Below are positions 8,845 to 18,523 of a stretch of DNA of 64,000 nucleotides, piece after piece. The position numbers were made by a program, and so were the translations under genes. Source of the stretch: Streptomyces ochraceiscleroticus (lineage in GTDB: Bacteria > Actinomycetota > Actinomycetes > Streptomycetales > Streptomycetaceae). The stretch lies in the NCBI RefSeq assembly GCF_000720485.1, contig NZ_JOAX01000013.1:1-64000 (forward strand), in the 5' to 3' direction. Under the pieces are notes generated by a model, which saw only the letters and a list, made by a program, of their open reading frames with translations, was not told where the DNA came from and did no database searches. Position 1 is the stretch's first letter; every line of letters begins with the position of its first letter.

Positions 8845-10558
8845 ACTTTCCCGTGCCGCGTACGCCGACCTCTTCGGCCCGACGGCGGGCGACCTGGTGC
8901 GCCTGGCCGACACCGATCTGCTGATCGAGATCAGCGAGGACTGGGCGGGCGGCCCCGGGCGCAGCGGCGACGAGGCCGTCTTCGGCGGCGGCAAGGTCAT
9001 CCGCGAGTCGATGGGCCAGTCCCGGCTCTCCCGTGCTGAGGGCACCCCGGACACCGTGATCACCGGCGTGATCGTCATCGACCACTGGGGCATCGTCAAG
9101 GCCGACGTCGGCATCCGCGACGGCCGCATCGTGGCGCTCGGCAAGGCCGGCAATCCCGACACCATGGACGGCGTCCACCCCGACCTGGTCATCGGCCCGG
9201 AGACCGAGATCATCGCCGGGCAGGGCAAGATCCTCACCGCCGGAGCCATCGACACCCATGTGCACTTCATCTGCCCCGAGCAGGCGACCGAGGCGCTGGC
9301 CTCCGGCGTGACGACGATGATCGGCGGCGGTACCGGCCCGGCCGAGGGCAGCAAGGCCACCACCATCACCCCCGGCTCCTGGCACGTTGCCCGCCTCTTC
9401 GAGGCGATGGACGCCTTCCCCGTCAACGTCGGCCTGCTCGGCAAGGGCAACACCACCTCGCTCGCCTCCATGCGCGACCAGTTGCGCGCCGGCATCCTCG
9501 GCTTCAAGATCCACGAGGACTGGGGCGCCACCCCGGCCGTCATCGACGCCTGCCTCGGCGTGTGCGAGGAGAGCGGCGCCCAGCTCGCGATCCACACCGA
9601 CACCCTGAACGAGGCCGGCTTCCTCGGCGACACCCTCGCCGCGATCGCAGGGCGCTCCATCCACGCCTTCCACGTCGAGGGTGCGGGCGGCGGCCACGCC
9701 CCCGACATGATCGCGATGGTCTCGGAGCCCAACGTGCTGCCCGCGTCGACCAACCCGACCCGGCCGCACACCGTCAACACCGTCGAGGAGCACCTCGACA
9801 TGCTGATGGTCTGTCACCATCTCAACCCCGCGGTCCCCGAGGACCTGGCCTTCGCCGAGTCCCGCATCCGCCCCTCGACCATCGCGGCCGAGGACTTCCT
9901 GCACGACATGGGCGCCATCTCGATGATGTCCTCCGACGCGCAGGCCATGGGCCGCATCGGCGAGGTCGTCATGCGCACCTGGCAGACCGCGCACGTCATG
10001 AAGAAGCGCCGCGGCGCGCTGCCCGGTGACTTCGCCGCCGACAACAACCGCGTACGCCGGTACGTCGCGAAGTACACCATCAACCCGGCGATCGCCCAGG
10101 GCATCGACCACGTCGTCGGCTCGGTGGAGACCGGCAAGCTCGCCGACCTCGTGCTGTGGGACCCGGCGTTCTTCGGCGTCAAGCCGCGGCTGGTCATCAA
10201 GGGCGGCCAGATCGCATACGCGCAGGTGGGCGACGCCAATGCGTCCATCCCCACCCCGCAGCCGGTCCTGCCGCGCCCGATGTTCGGCGCGATCGGCAAG
10301 GCCCCTGGCACCAACTCGCTCAACTTCGTCTCCGAGCAGGCCATCGCGGACGGGCTGAGCGACCGGCTGGGCGTCGCCAAGGAGCTGACGGCCATCCGCT
10401 CCACCCGGCAGGTGACCAAGGCGTCCATGCGCAACAACGACGCGCTGCCGAAGGTCGTCGTCGACCCCGACACCTTCACGGTGACCATCGACGACGCGGT
10501 GGTCGAGCCGGCCCCCGCGGCCGAACTTCCCATGGCCCAGCGGTACTTCCTGTTCTGA
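8837..10558 (+). CDS. ureC: Urease alpha subunit UreC
   Basis: Catalytic subunit, 573 residues. The two nickel ions are bridged by a carbamylated lysine, here Lys224 in [10 protein letters not shown]. Other metal and active-site residues are seen in DTHVHFICP (two His), HTDTLNEAG, and [12 protein letters not shown], and the flap cysteine and histidine in VCHHLNP. The ATG at 8837 overlaps the ureB stop, so translation is coupled; a GTG start at 8813 is less likely. The accessory genes ureFGD follow directly. Confidence 0.98.
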   Translation: MAELSRAAYADLFGPTAGDLVRLADTDLLIEISEDWAGGPGRSGDEAVFGGGKVIRESMGQSRLSRAEGTPDTVITGVIVIDHWGIVKADVGIRDGRIVALGKAGNPDTMDGVHPDLVIGPETEIIAGQGKILTAGAIDTHVHFICPEQATEALASGVTTMIGGGTGPAEGSKATTITPGSWHVARLFEAMDAFPVNVGLLGKGNTTSLASMRDQLRAGILGFKIHEDWGATPAVIDACLGVCEESGAQLAIHTDTLNEAGFLGDTLAAIAGRSIHAFHVEGAGGGHAPDMIAMVSEPNVLPASTNPTRPHTVNTVEEHLDMLMVCHHLNPAVPEDLAFAESRIRPSTIAAEDFLHDMGAISMMSSDAQAMGRIGEVVMRTWQTAHVMKKRRGALPGDFAADNNRVRRYVAKYTINPAIAQGIDHVVGSVETGKLADLVLWDPAFFGVKPRLVIKGGQIAYAQVGDANASIPTPQPVLPRPMFGAIGKAPGTNSLNFVSEQAIADGLSDRLGVAKELTAIRSTRQVTKASMRNNDALPKVVVDPDTFTVTIDDAVVEPAPAAELPMAQRYFLF

Positions 10559-10598
10559 TGGCCATGTGCGATGCACCGCTGCTGAAAGGCGGGGACCG

Positions 10599-11273
10599 AT
10601 GAGCCGCGCCGCGCTGCTGGTCCTGGCCGACGGCCGCTTCCCCGCCGGCGGGCACGCCCACTCCGGCGGCGCCGAACCGGCCGTCGCCGCCGGCCGCATC
10701 CGGGACGGCGGCTCGCTGGAGGAGTTCTGCCGCGGTCGGCTGCACACGGCCGGACTGGTCGCGGCGGGCCTCGCCGCCGCGGCCGCCGCGGGCTGCGACC
10801 CGCTCGCCCTGGACGAGGCGGCGGACGCCCGGACACCCGTACCGGCCCTGCGTACCACCGCCCGCAGGCTCGGCCGCCAGATGATGCGCGCGGCCCGGGC
10901 GACCTGGCCCTCGCCCGAGCTGGACGCGCTCGCCGCGGCCCGGCCGCGCGGCGCCCACCAGCCCGTCGTCCTCGGCCTCGCCGCGCGCTCGGCGGGCCTG
11001 GGCCCGGAGGACGCCGCGTACGCCGTCGCGTACGAGACCGTCAGCGGCCCGGCCACCGCCGCCGTACGGCTGCTGAGCCTGGACCCCTTCGACGCGACCG
11101 CGGTCCTCGCGCGCCTCGCCCCCGACATGGACGCCGTCGTCGCCGAGGCCGTCGCGGCCGCGGCGCGCGTCCCGCAGGACGGGACCGGCGCGCTGCCCGC
11201 CCGCTCCGCACCGCTGCTGGACATCACCGCCGAGCAGCACGCGGCCTGGCCGGTACGGCTGTTCGCGTCCTGA
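10599..11273 (+). CDS. ureF: Urease accessory protein UreF
   Basis: A 224-residue helical maturation factor that acts with UreD and UreG to load nickel into the urease active site. It starts [24 protein letters not shown], where the [10 protein letters not shown] block is the recognisable actinobacterial form of the family's N-terminal signature. GGGGACCG precedes the ATG, which is 40 bases after ureC. No UreE is present in the operon, which is usual in actinomycetes. Confidence 0.93.
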   Translation: MSRAALLVLADGRFPAGGHAHSGGAEPAVAAGRIRDGGSLEEFCRGRLHTAGLVAAGLAAAAAAGCDPLALDEAADARTPVPALRTTARRLGRQMMRAARATWPSPELDALAAARPRGAHQPVVLGLAARSAGLGPEDAAYAVAYETVSGPATAAVRLLSLDPFDATAVLARLAPDMDAVVAEAVAAAARVPQDGTGALPARSAPLLDITAEQHAAWPVRLFAS

Positions 11274-11305
11274 CCCACCCACTTGCCGCACCACACGGAG
11301 TTCGT

Positions 11306-12007
11306 ATGCACCTCGACCACGATCTCGACGAGAAGTTCCCGCACCGCCACACCTACAGCGCGGCCGAGCCGAAGCGCGCCGACGGCACCCGCCGCGCGCT
11401 GCGCATCGGCCTCGGCGGCCCGGTCGGCTCCGGCAAGACCGCCACCGTCGCGGCCCTGTGCCGCCGGCTGCGCGACGAGCTGTCCATCGCCGTCGTGACC
11501 AACGACATCTACACGCGCGAGGACGCCGAATTCCTGCTCCGCGAGGCGGTACTGCCGCCGGAGCGGATCACCGCCGTCGAGACCGGCGCCTGCCCGCACA
11601 CCGCCATCCGCGACGACATCTCCGCCAACCTGGAGGCCGTCGAGGACCTGGAGGACGAGATCGGCCCGCTCGACCTCGTGCTCGTGGAGTCCGGCGGCGA
11701 CAACCTCACCGCCACCTTCTCCAAGGGCCTGGTCGACTTCCAGATCTTCGTGATCGACGTCGCGGGCGGCGATGACATCCCGCGCAAGGGCGGCCCCGGC
11801 GTCACCACCGCCGACCTGCTCGTCATCAACAAGACCGACCTCGCCCCGTACGTCGGCTCCGACCTGGAGTCCATGGCGCGGGACGCGAAGGCGCAGCGCG
11901 GCGACCTGCCCGTCGCCTTCACCTCCATCAAGGGCGAGAACGGCGTCGCGCCGGTCGCGGACTGGGTCCGCGAGTGCCTCGCCAAGTGGACCGCGGGCGC
12001 GGCATGA
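11306..12007 (+). CDS. ureG: Urease accessory GTPase UreG
   Basis: SIMIBI-class GTPase that drives nickel delivery to urease, 233 residues. The P-loop GPVGSGKT lies at residues 38-45, the family's ESGGDNL segment around residue 129 and the guanine-specificity NKTDLAP around 176. The metal-site CPH motif is present in [10 protein letters not shown]. The N-terminus carries several histidines ([14 protein letters not shown]) that could hold nickel. The stop overlaps the ureD start as ATGA. Confidence 0.97.
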   Translation: MHLDHDLDEKFPHRHTYSAAEPKRADGTRRALRIGLGGPVGSGKTATVAALCRRLRDELSIAVVTNDIYTREDAEFLLREAVLPPERITAVETGACPHTAIRDDISANLEAVEDLEDEIGPLDLVLVESGGDNLTATFSKGLVDFQIFVIDVAGGDDIPRKGGPGVTTADLLVINKTDLAPYVGSDLESMARDAKAQRGDLPVAFTSIKGENGVAPVADWVRECLAKWTAGAA

Positions 12008-12828
12008 CGCTCGCGCCGCCACCACCCGCGCCCACAGCGTCTGCCGTCGTACCACCGGCCGCCCGGCAGTTGCGCGCCACCGCCCGCATCGCCGCGGTCG
12101 CCGACCCGTACGGCGTCTCCCGGCTGCCCGTACTGGACGGCGACGGGCCGCTGGCGCTGCGCCGGCTGCGCTCGCACGACGCGGCCGCCCGGGTCTGCGT
12201 GGTCGGCGCGATGAGCGCCCCGGTGGGCGGCGATCACCTGCGCATCGAGGCGACCGCGGGGGAGCGCAGCGACCTGCGGATCACCGCGGCCGCCGCGACG
12301 ATCGCCCTGCCCGGCCACCACCCGGGCACCGCCCGCTACGACGTGGCGCTGGACGTGGCCGACGGGGCGCGCCTGGACTGGCTGCCCGAGCCGCTGATCT
12401 CCGCGGCCGGCAGCGACCTGATCCAGACCACCACCGTCGACCTCGCGCCCACCGCCCGGCTGGTGCTCCGCGAGGAGCAAGTGCTCGGCCGGACCGGCGA
12501 GGCCACCGGACGGCTCGCCGCCCGGCTGACGGTCCGGCGCGCGGGCCGGGTCCTGCTGGACCAGGAGACGGCGTACGGCCCCGGGGTGCCCGGCTGGGAC
12601 TCCTCCGCGGTGCTCGCCGGACACCGCGCCGTCGGCCAACTGCTCGTCGTCGACCCGGCGTTCGAGGAGCAGCCCGTACCGGTACGGACCCTGGCGGCGT
12701 CCGACGGCCCCGGGCAGGCCGTGATCACGCCGCTCGCCGGGCCCGCTGCATTGGTCACCGCCGTCGCACCCGACGCACTGGCCGTCCGGCGGCTCCTCGA
12801 AGCGGCAGCGATTCCTACGGGTTGGTAA
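12004..12828 (+). CDS. ureD: Urease accessory protein UreD
   Basis: A 274-residue beta-rich scaffold for the UreFG complex on the urease apoprotein. The family is divergent, but the order F-G-D and the segments [19 protein letters not shown] strand pattern, [14 protein letters not shown] and [16 protein letters not shown] fit UreD. It overlaps ureG by four bases. A short hairpin (CCGTCCG at 12837, CGGACGG at 12854) just after the stop may end the operon transcript. Confidence 0.9.
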   Translation: MTLAPPPPAPTASAVVPPAARQLRATARIAAVADPYGVSRLPVLDGDGPLALRRLRSHDAAARVCVVGAMSAPVGGDHLRIEATAGERSDLRITAAAATIALPGHHPGTARYDVALDVADGARLDWLPEPLISAAGSDLIQTTTVDLAPTARLVLREEQVLGRTGEATGRLAARLTVRRAGRVLLDQETAYGPGVPGWDSSAVLAGHRAVGQLLVVDPAFEEQPVPVRTLAASDGPGQAVITPLAGPAALVTAVAPDALAVRRLLEAAAIPTGW

Positions 12829-12938
12829 AGAAATGGCCGTCCGGTCTTTCCATCGGACGGGTGTACGAGACAGGATCCCCCTGCAGCTCTGTGATCATCG
12901 CCGCCACAAGTGGCGCACCATGCAGGGGGAACACCTAC

Positions 12939-14519
12939 GTGAGACGAACAGCAGCGCTCGGCGCCGCCGGGACCGTGGTGGCCGGCGCACTCATAGCCGG
13001 CGCCATCGCCGCCACGCCCGCCAGCGCGGGCGTGAACCACCAGCGCGGCTCCGCCGAGGACCGCGGCGTACAGACCGCCGCCGCGCGCGCCGCCAAGGCG
13101 GGCATCGACTGGCAGACCTGTCCCAAGGACTGGGGCCTGGATGCCCCGATCCAGTGCGGGTTCGTGACCGTGCCGGTCGACTACGCCGAGCCGGACGGCA
13201 AGAAGATCAAGATCGCCGTGGACCGGGCCAGGAGCACCGGCACCAAGGACGAGCGCCAGGGCTCGCTGATCTACAACCCCGGTGGCCCCGGCGGCTCGGG
13301 CCTCCGCTTCCCCGCCCGGGTGACCAGCAAGAACCCCCTGTGGGCCAAGACCTCCAAGGCGTACGACTTCGTGGGCTTCGACCCGCGCGGCGTCGGCCAC
13401 TCCGCCGCCATCTCCTGCATGGACCCGCAGGAGTTCGTCAAGGCGCCCAAGGCCGACCCGGTGCCCGACGACGAGGCCGACAAGCTCGCCCAGCGCAAGC
13501 TCGCCAAGGAGTACGCGGACGGCTGCAAGGAGCGCAGCGGCGCCCTGCTCGCGCACATGACGACGCCCAACACCGCCCGTGACCTGGACGTCGTCCGCGC
13601 AGCGCTGGGCGACAAGAAGCTCAACTACCTCGGCGTCTCCTACGGCACCTACCTCGGCGCCGTCTACGCCACGCTCTTCCCCGACCACGTGCGCCGGATG
13701 CTCGTCGACTCCGTCGTGAACCCCTCGCGCGAGAAGGTCTGGTACCAGGCCAACCTCGACCAGGACATCGCCTTCGAGACCCGCTGGGGCGACTGGAAGA
13801 AGTGGGTCGCGAAGAACGACGCGACGTACCACATCGGCGACACCCCCGAGAAGGTCCAGGCGCAGTGGGAGAAGCTGCGCGCGGCCGCGAAGAAGTCCCC
13901 GCTCGGCGGCCAGGTCGGCCCGGCCGAGCTCACCGGCTTCTTCCAGAACGCGCCGTACTACGACTCGATGTGGGCGCCGGTCGCCAAGGCGTGGAGCGCA
14001 TACGTCGCCGGTGACGAGAAGCCGATCGTCGAGAACGCGGCCCCCGACATGAGCGACAAGGCCGGCAACATCTCCTCGGAGAACGGCAACGCGGTCTACA
14101 CGGCGGTGGAGTGCAATGACGCGAAGTGGCCCACGAGCTGGCAGCGCTGGAACCGCGACAACACCCGCATCCACGAGCAGGCCCCGTTCATGACCTGGTC
14201 CAACGCCTGGATGAACCTGCCCTGCGCCACGTGGCCGGAGAAGCAGCGGACCCCGGTGGACGTCAAGACCGGCAAGGGCCTGCCCAGCGTGCTGATCGTG
14301 CAGAGCGAGCGGGACGCCGCGACCCCGTACGACGGCGCCGTCGAGCTGCACCGCCGGCTGTCCGGCTCGCGCCTGATCACCGAGAAGGACGCCGGCTCGC
14401 ACGGCGTCACCGGCCAGGTCAACCCGTGCATCAACAGTCGCGTCGACGCGTACTTCGTGGACGGCAGGACCGACGCCAAGGACGTGACGTGCGCGCCGCA
14501 CGCCACGCCGAAGCCGTAA
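12939..14519 (+). CDS. Secreted alpha/beta hydrolase, tripeptidyl-aminopeptidase type (S33)
   Basis: A 526-residue exported serine peptidase-like protein. The GTG start at 12939 follows AGGGGGA by 8 bases, and a signal peptide ends in PASAG about residue 30. The catalytic triad reads as Ser234 in GVSYGTYLG, Asp459 in SERDAATPYD and His488 in GSHGVTG. NPGGPGGSG near residue 112 forms the oxyanion loop. The C-terminal TAP-like domain with cysteines is present. Streptomyces tripeptidyl aminopeptidases share this layout. A strong terminator follows. Confidence 0.93.
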   Translation: MRRTAALGAAGTVVAGALIAGAIAATPASAGVNHQRGSAEDRGVQTAAARAAKAGIDWQTCPKDWGLDAPIQCGFVTVPVDYAEPDGKKIKIAVDRARSTGTKDERQGSLIYNPGGPGGSGLRFPARVTSKNPLWAKTSKAYDFVGFDPRGVGHSAAISCMDPQEFVKAPKADPVPDDEADKLAQRKLAKEYADGCKERSGALLAHMTTPNTARDLDVVRAALGDKKLNYLGVSYGTYLGAVYATLFPDHVRRMLVDSVVNPSREKVWYQANLDQDIAFETRWGDWKKWVAKNDATYHIGDTPEKVQAQWEKLRAAAKKSPLGGQVGPAELTGFFQNAPYYDSMWAPVAKAWSAYVAGDEKPIVENAAPDMSDKAGNISSENGNAVYTAVECNDAKWPTSWQRWNRDNTRIHEQAPFMTWSNAWMNLPCATWPEKQRTPVDVKTGKGLPSVLIVQSERDAATPYDGAVELHRRLSGSRLITEKDAGSHGVTGQVNPCINSRVDAYFVDGRTDAKDVTCAPHATPKP

Positions 14520-14550
14520 CGCCGTAGCGAGGCGCGGCAGCGTATACAGG

Positions 14551-14582
14551 GCGGGGCGCCCGGGGTTTCCCGGGCGCCCCGC
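14551..14582. terminator. Strong hairpin between convergent genes
   Basis: A 14-bp perfect stem (14551-14564 with 14569-14582) and a 4-base loop GTTT. It lies 32 bases after the peptidase gene and 46 bases after the end of the opposing plsC gene, so it can stop transcription from both sides. Confidence 0.85.
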
Positions 14583-14627
14583 TTGCTTACTTACGGTGCG
14601 CGGCGCGTTGAAGGGCGTGGAACGGCA

Positions 14628-15320
14628 TCACTGCTTGCCGGTCTGCTGCTGCGCCGCCTTGGCGTCGGCCGCGTACATGTCGACGTACTCCTGCCCCGAC
14701 AGCTTCATGATCTCGTACATGATCTCGTCCGTGACGGCCCGCAGCGCGGCGTGCTCGGAGGTCATGTTCGCGTACCGGGAGAAGTCCATCGGCTCCCCGA
14801 AGCGGATCGTGACGCGCATGGCGCGCGGCAGCCGCCGGCCGGCCGGCTGGGCCTCGAACGTGCCGATCACCGCGCACGGCACCACCGGTGCCCCGGCCTC
14901 CAGCGCCATCGCGGCGACGCCCGTACGGCCCTTGTAGAGCCGCCCGTCGTGCGAGCGGGTGCCCTCCGGATAGATACCCAGCAGCCGCCCCCGGCGGAGC
15001 ACGCTCACCCCCGACCTGATCGCGCTCCGCGACGCCTTCCCGCCGGACCGGTCCACCGGGATCTGCCCGATCCCGCGGAAGAACGCCGCGGTCAGCCGGC
15101 CCTTGAGGCCGGGCCCCGTGAAGTACTCGGCCTTGGCGAGAAATGTCACTCTGCGCGGCACGATCGCGGGCATGACGAAGTGGTCGGCGAAGGACAGGTG
15201 ATTGCCGGCGATGATCGCCGCACCCTCCTCGGGGATGTGCTCCAGCCCCTCCACCCGCGGCCGGAAGACCGCCCGCAACAGCGGCCCCAGGACGACGTAC
15301 TTGAGCACCTGGTAGAACAC
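14628..15320 (-). CDS. 1-acylglycerol-3-phosphate acyltransferase, PlsC type
   Basis: A 230-residue membrane-associated acyltransferase of phospholipid synthesis. The catalytic H-x4-D motif is His41 to Asp46 in NHLSFAD, the phosphate-binding motif is in GIYPEGTRSHDG, and a late VPCAVIGT segment completes the family pattern. I place the start at the GTG complementing 15318-15320, which has GAGGA just upstream; the longer frame to 15428 adds a Ser/Arg-rich tail not seen in the family. Streptomyces have several such genes; the acyl acceptor is not certain. Confidence 0.9.
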   Translation of the reverse strand: MFYQVLKYVVLGPLLRAVFRPRVEGLEHIPEEGAAIIAGNHLSFADHFVMPAIVPRRVTFLAKAEYFTGPGLKGRLTAAFFRGIGQIPVDRSGGKASRSAIRSGVSVLRRGRLLGIYPEGTRSHDGRLYKGRTGVAAMALEAGAPVVPCAVIGTFEAQPAGRRLPRAMRVTIRFGEPMDFSRYANMTSEHAALRAVTDEIMYEIMKLSGQEYVDMYAADAKAAQQQTGKQ

Positions 15321-15525
15321 GCGGTTCTCCTCATTCTGTCTGGACCGGCTCGACGACGGTGTCTTGGCAGGTCTACTGCGCGAACCTCCTGCGCGACAGC
15401 CGTAGTGTGACGTAGGTGCGCCTGGCACCTCGGCGATTCAGGCCATGCCGATGAAAGTCGGTGACACGTCGGTGACGCCGAGGACGACATGGCGACATGA
15501 CGACACGACGGGATACGGAGGCGGT

Positions 15526-16839
15526 ATGAAGAGCGAGGCAGCACGGGAAATCCGGACCGACATGGTCCGTTTGCCTGCTGCGGCCGGGTGGCTGCGGATG
15601 CTCGGCGTCGAGGGGGCCCTGGACTCCGCCGACCACCCGCTCCTCGCGGCGATCCGCGACACCGCCGGGCAGCCGGAGGCGGTCGCGGTCGACCTGTCGA
15701 CGGTACGGGAGGTGTCCGTCGCCGCGGCGCGCGGTCTGGCGGAGTGCGCGGCGGAACTGGACCGCCGGGGTATCCGGCTCCTGCTGGCCGCCCCGTCCGA
15801 GGAGGTCACCCGGGCCCTGACCGCCGCCAACGGGAACGGAAACGCCGATACCGCCAACGGGACCGCGAACACCGGCAACGGGGCCGGCAAGGGGACCGCC
15901 GACGGCCGCCTCGTCGTGCTGCCGACCGCGCACGACGTGATCACCGCCTGCGTCCCGGCCCCGCCGGAGACCGTACGGGCAGCCGCCGTTCCCGCCCCCC
16001 TCGCCACGACGCCCGACGAGAAGCCCGAGCCGGAGCTGGAGCAGGAGATCGAGCGCCTGCGCGGCAAGGTACGGGACCTCCGGGGGAAGGTCCGTACGCA
16101 TCCCATGATCGCGCAAGCACAAGGAGTACTGCAGGAGCGCTACCGATTGCGCGACGGACAGGCGGCGTTCGCCCTGCTGCGCAACGCCTCGCAACAGCAC
16201 AACGTCAAGCTCCGGTCCCTGGCCTCCGCGGTCCTCAACGCGCCCCGGCCCAAGAGCGGCACCGCCCGCTGGTTCCCCGACCGCATCCGGACCCGCCCGC
16301 CGAAGCTGTCGGCACTGCCGCAGGTGAACGGGGACGCCACCCACCGCGGCGCGGTGATCTCCGCCGTCCTGCACCAGTCCCTGACGCTCTCGGACACCCC
16401 GATGGGCAACGTGCAGCTCACCGACCGCCACGCCGGCGGCCTGCGCATCGAGGCACACCACGGCCTGAACGAGGAGTTCGTCGACTACTTCGACCTCGTG
16501 GGCAAGGAAGGCACGTCCTGCGCGCTGGCCGCGCGCAACGTCACACGGGTCACCGTGACCGACGTCGCCACCGACCCGGTCTTCACCGACGAAGCCCGCT
16601 ACAAGATCCTCCAGGCCGGCAGCCGCGCCGCGCACAGCACGCCGCTGACCACCGCGAACGGCGTCTGCCTCGGCATGGTCTCCACCCACCACGACCGCCC
16701 CCAGCAACTCCTCGCCCCGGCCCAGGCCCGCGCCCTGGACCGGATCGGCGACCAGGCCGGCCGCTGGCTCGCCTGGCACCACCGCACCATCGTCCTCGAC
16801 GCCCTGGAACACCTCCACCGCACGGCGACCGCGGCGTGA
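15526..16839 (+). CDS. STAS-ANTAR-GAF multidomain regulator
   Basis: A 437-residue protein with an uncommon domain order. Residues 10-100 resemble a STAS fold (VEGALDSADHPLL, AVAVDLSTVREVSVAAARGL). A flexible Asn/Gly/Ala/Thr-rich linker follows at about 105-130. Residues 170-235 form a coiled coil and an ANTAR-like RNA-binding module (MIAQAQGVLQERYRLRDGQA, then ALLRNASQQHNVKL). The C-terminal part (about 265-425) is a GAF sensor domain. Start at ATG 15526 with GGAGGCGG. ANTAR proteins usually bind paired hairpins in RNA to prevent termination; the signal sensed here is unknown. Confidence 0.85.
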   Translation: MKSEAAREIRTDMVRLPAAAGWLRMLGVEGALDSADHPLLAAIRDTAGQPEAVAVDLSTVREVSVAAARGLAECAAELDRRGIRLLLAAPSEEVTRALTAANGNGNADTANGTANTGNGAGKGTADGRLVVLPTAHDVITACVPAPPETVRAAAVPAPLATTPDEKPEPELEQEIERLRGKVRDLRGKVRTHPMIAQAQGVLQERYRLRDGQAAFALLRNASQQHNVKLRSLASAVLNAPRPKSGTARWFPDRIRTRPPKLSALPQVNGDATHRGAVISAVLHQSLTLSDTPMGNVQLTDRHAGGLRIEAHHGLNEEFVDYFDLVGKEGTSCALAARNVTRVTVTDVATDPVFTDEARYKILQAGSRAAHSTPLTTANGVCLGMVSTHHDRPQQLLAPAQARALDRIGDQAGRWLAWHHRTIVLDALEHLHRTATAA

Positions 16840-16861
16840 AGACCTTCCTCCTCCGCAGGGC

Positions 16862-16892
16862 TTGAAGTTGCCGCTGCGGCAGCTTCTACCGT
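16862..16892 (+). promoter_or_regulatory. MerR-type promoter with 19-bp spacer
   Basis: TTGAAG (16862-16867) and TACCGT (16887-16892) are separated by exactly 19 bases, the overlong spacing that MerR activators correct. The spacer holds a nearly perfect inverted repeat from GAAG at 16864 to CTTC at 16883-16886, centred on CCGCTGCGG. It lies 55 bases ahead of the MerR gene, predicting autoregulation. Confidence 0.8.
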
Positions 16893-16946
16893 TCTGACCA
16901 GGGCCGGAGAGACCGGCCCGGTGAGGCACCCGTGAGGGAGGCGGCA

Positions 16947-17708
16947 ATGGGCTGGTCCATCGCGGAGGTCGCCCGGATGTCGGGCGTGACGGCCCGGACA
17001 CTGCGGCACTACGACGAGATCGGCCTGCTGCCGCCGGCCCGGATCGGCTCCAACGGCCACCGCTACTACGAGGAGCGGCAACTGCTGCGGCTGCAGCAGC
17101 TCCTCGTGCTGCGGGCGCTGGGCCTGGGCCTGTCCGAGATCGGCCGGGTCCTGGCCGCGCAGGTCGACGAGGTGGAGGCGCTGCGCGGACACCACCGCCG
17201 GCTGCTCGCCGAGCGCGACCGGCTGGACGCTCTGGCCCGCACCGTCTCCCACACGATCGCCGAACTGGAACAGTCCAGGAAGGACGGTGTCCCCATGACC
17301 GCCATCAATCGCCCGGAGAACCTGTTCGAGGGCGTCCGCCCCGACCAGTACCAGGAGAGCCTGCGCGACTTCCCCGCGCGGGCCGCGGAGGTCGAGCGCT
17401 CCACCTCGGGGATGAGCCAGGAGGAGATCGAGGCGGGGCAGCGTGCGCGCACCGCGCAGATGATCCAGCTCGCCGAGTGGATGGCCGCGGGCACGCCCGC
17501 CGACGCGGACCCGGTCCAGGCCCAGGCCGACGCCGGATACCGGGCACTGTGCGAGTTCCGCACGGTCGCCGCCGAGGAGTACCGCGCGATCGGCCGCGCC
17601 TGCGTCGAGAACGACCAGTGGCGCGCCGCGTACGAGGCGATCGCCCCGGGCCTGGCCGAGTACCAACGGGCCGTGATCGAGGCGTACGTCAACACGCGGC
17701 TGAGCTGA
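16947..17708 (+). CDS. MerR-family activator with TipAS-like C-terminal domain
   Basis: A 253-residue regulator. Residues 1-70 form the MerR winged helix (SIAEVARMSGVTARTLRHYD, then PARIGSNGHRYY), residues 75-110 the dimerising coiled coil, and the rest resembles the TipAS ligand-binding domain (YRALCEFRTVAAEEYRAIG, EAYVNTRL). TipA proteins bind thiopeptide antibiotics. ATG 16947 is favoured over GTG 16932 because GGGAGGCGG lies just before it. The promoter at 16862-16892 indicates self-activation, as in tipA. Confidence 0.92.
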   Translation: MGWSIAEVARMSGVTARTLRHYDEIGLLPPARIGSNGHRYYEERQLLRLQQLLVLRALGLGLSEIGRVLAAQVDEVEALRGHHRRLLAERDRLDALARTVSHTIAELEQSRKDGVPMTAINRPENLFEGVRPDQYQESLRDFPARAAEVERSTSGMSQEEIEAGQRARTAQMIQLAEWMAAGTPADADPVQAQADAGYRALCEFRTVAAEEYRAIGRACVENDQWRAAYEAIAPGLAEYQRAVIEAYVNTRLS

Positions 17709-17730
17709 GGACAACCGGGACCGGGACGGC

Positions 17731-18459
17731 CTATTTCCGGGAGAGGAGGGTGTCGGGCAGGGCGAGGTGGGCCTGGAGGGCGTGTCGGCCGGCGGGGGTG
17801 ACCGCTACGGCGCGCGTGGTGCCGATGCGAGTGATCCAGCCCGCGTCGAACGCGTGGCGGCAGAGGGCGGCGCCGACGGCACCCGCCAGATGCGGGCGGC
17901 GCTCGGTCCAGTCCAGGCACGAGCGCACCGACGGCCGGCGCGTCCCGTTCGGGACGGTGATCCCGAGCGCTCCCAGCCATGCCGCTCCGTCGCCCGTAAG
18001 CTGCAGTCCGTGCTGCCAGTCCAGCAGCCCCCGCGCTGTCATCGCGTCGGTGATGGCGACCCCCACGGTTCCGGCGAGGTGGTCGTAGCACGTGCGGGCG
18101 TGGGCGAGCGCCTGGCGGCGGCCGGCCGCCGACAAGGAACGGGGCGGCGGGACGCGGCCGGGCGCCATCGCGGCGAGACTCTCGATCAACTCGGCGACGT
18201 GGGGATCGGCCAGCCGCACGTACCGGTGGCGGCCCTGCCGTTCCTCGGCGAGCAGGTTGCCGCGTACGAGCGCGTTCAGGTGCTCCGTCGCGGTCGAGGG
18301 TGCCACGCCCAGGTGGCGGGCCAGTTCGGTGGCCGTCCACGCCCTCCCGTCGAGCAGCGCGAGGCAGAAGCCCGCACGCGTGCCATCGGCCAGGAGCCTG
18401 GCCACCGAGGCCAGGTCCGGGCCTGCCTCACGTACGTCATGTACGTGCTGAGTGTTCAT
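17731..18459 (-). CDS. ArsR-type winged-helix regulator
   Basis: A 242-residue regulator. The DNA-binding domain occupies about residues 12-90 (VARLLADGTRAGFCLALLDG, ARHLGVAPSTATEHLNALV, GRHRYVRLADPHVAELIESL). The C-terminal half is a conserved extension of unknown ligand. The ATG complementing 18457-18459 begins MNTQHVHDVREAG; longer starts run into the divergent gene. The gene is divergent from a flavin reductase-like gene with 64 bases between them and a palindrome in the gap, so that gene is the likely target. Confidence 0.9.
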   Translation of the reverse strand: MNTQHVHDVREAGPDLASVARLLADGTRAGFCLALLDGRAWTATELARHLGVAPSTATEHLNALVRGNLLAEERQGRHRYVRLADPHVAELIESLAAMAPGRVPPPRSLSAAGRRQALAHARTCYDHLAGTVGVAITDAMTARGLLDWQHGLQLTGDGAAWLGALGITVPNGTRRPSVRSCLDWTERRPHLAGAVGAALCRHAFDAGWITRIGTTRAVAVTPAGRHALQAHLALPDTLLSRK

Positions 18460-18482
18460 GGCTCGATTATCTCCGGTGACAG

Positions 18483-18498
18483 TTCGGCGCCTGCCGAA
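18483..18498. promoter_or_regulatory. Palindrome between the ArsR and flavin reductase genes
   Basis: TTCGGC (18483-18488) and GCCGAA (18493-18498) are exact inverted repeats around GCCT, midway between two divergent starts. A likely operator for the ArsR-type protein. TAGGCT at 18511-18516 may be the -10 element of the flavin reductase gene. Confidence 0.5.
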
Positions 18499-18523
18499 GT
18501 GTCCGGTTCCTAGGCTCCGGATC

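Noticed and set aside
8612-12055. 1147-residue minus-strand frame across the urease genes
   Set aside because: It is antisense to ureB through ureG, whose families and motifs are unmistakable on the plus strand.
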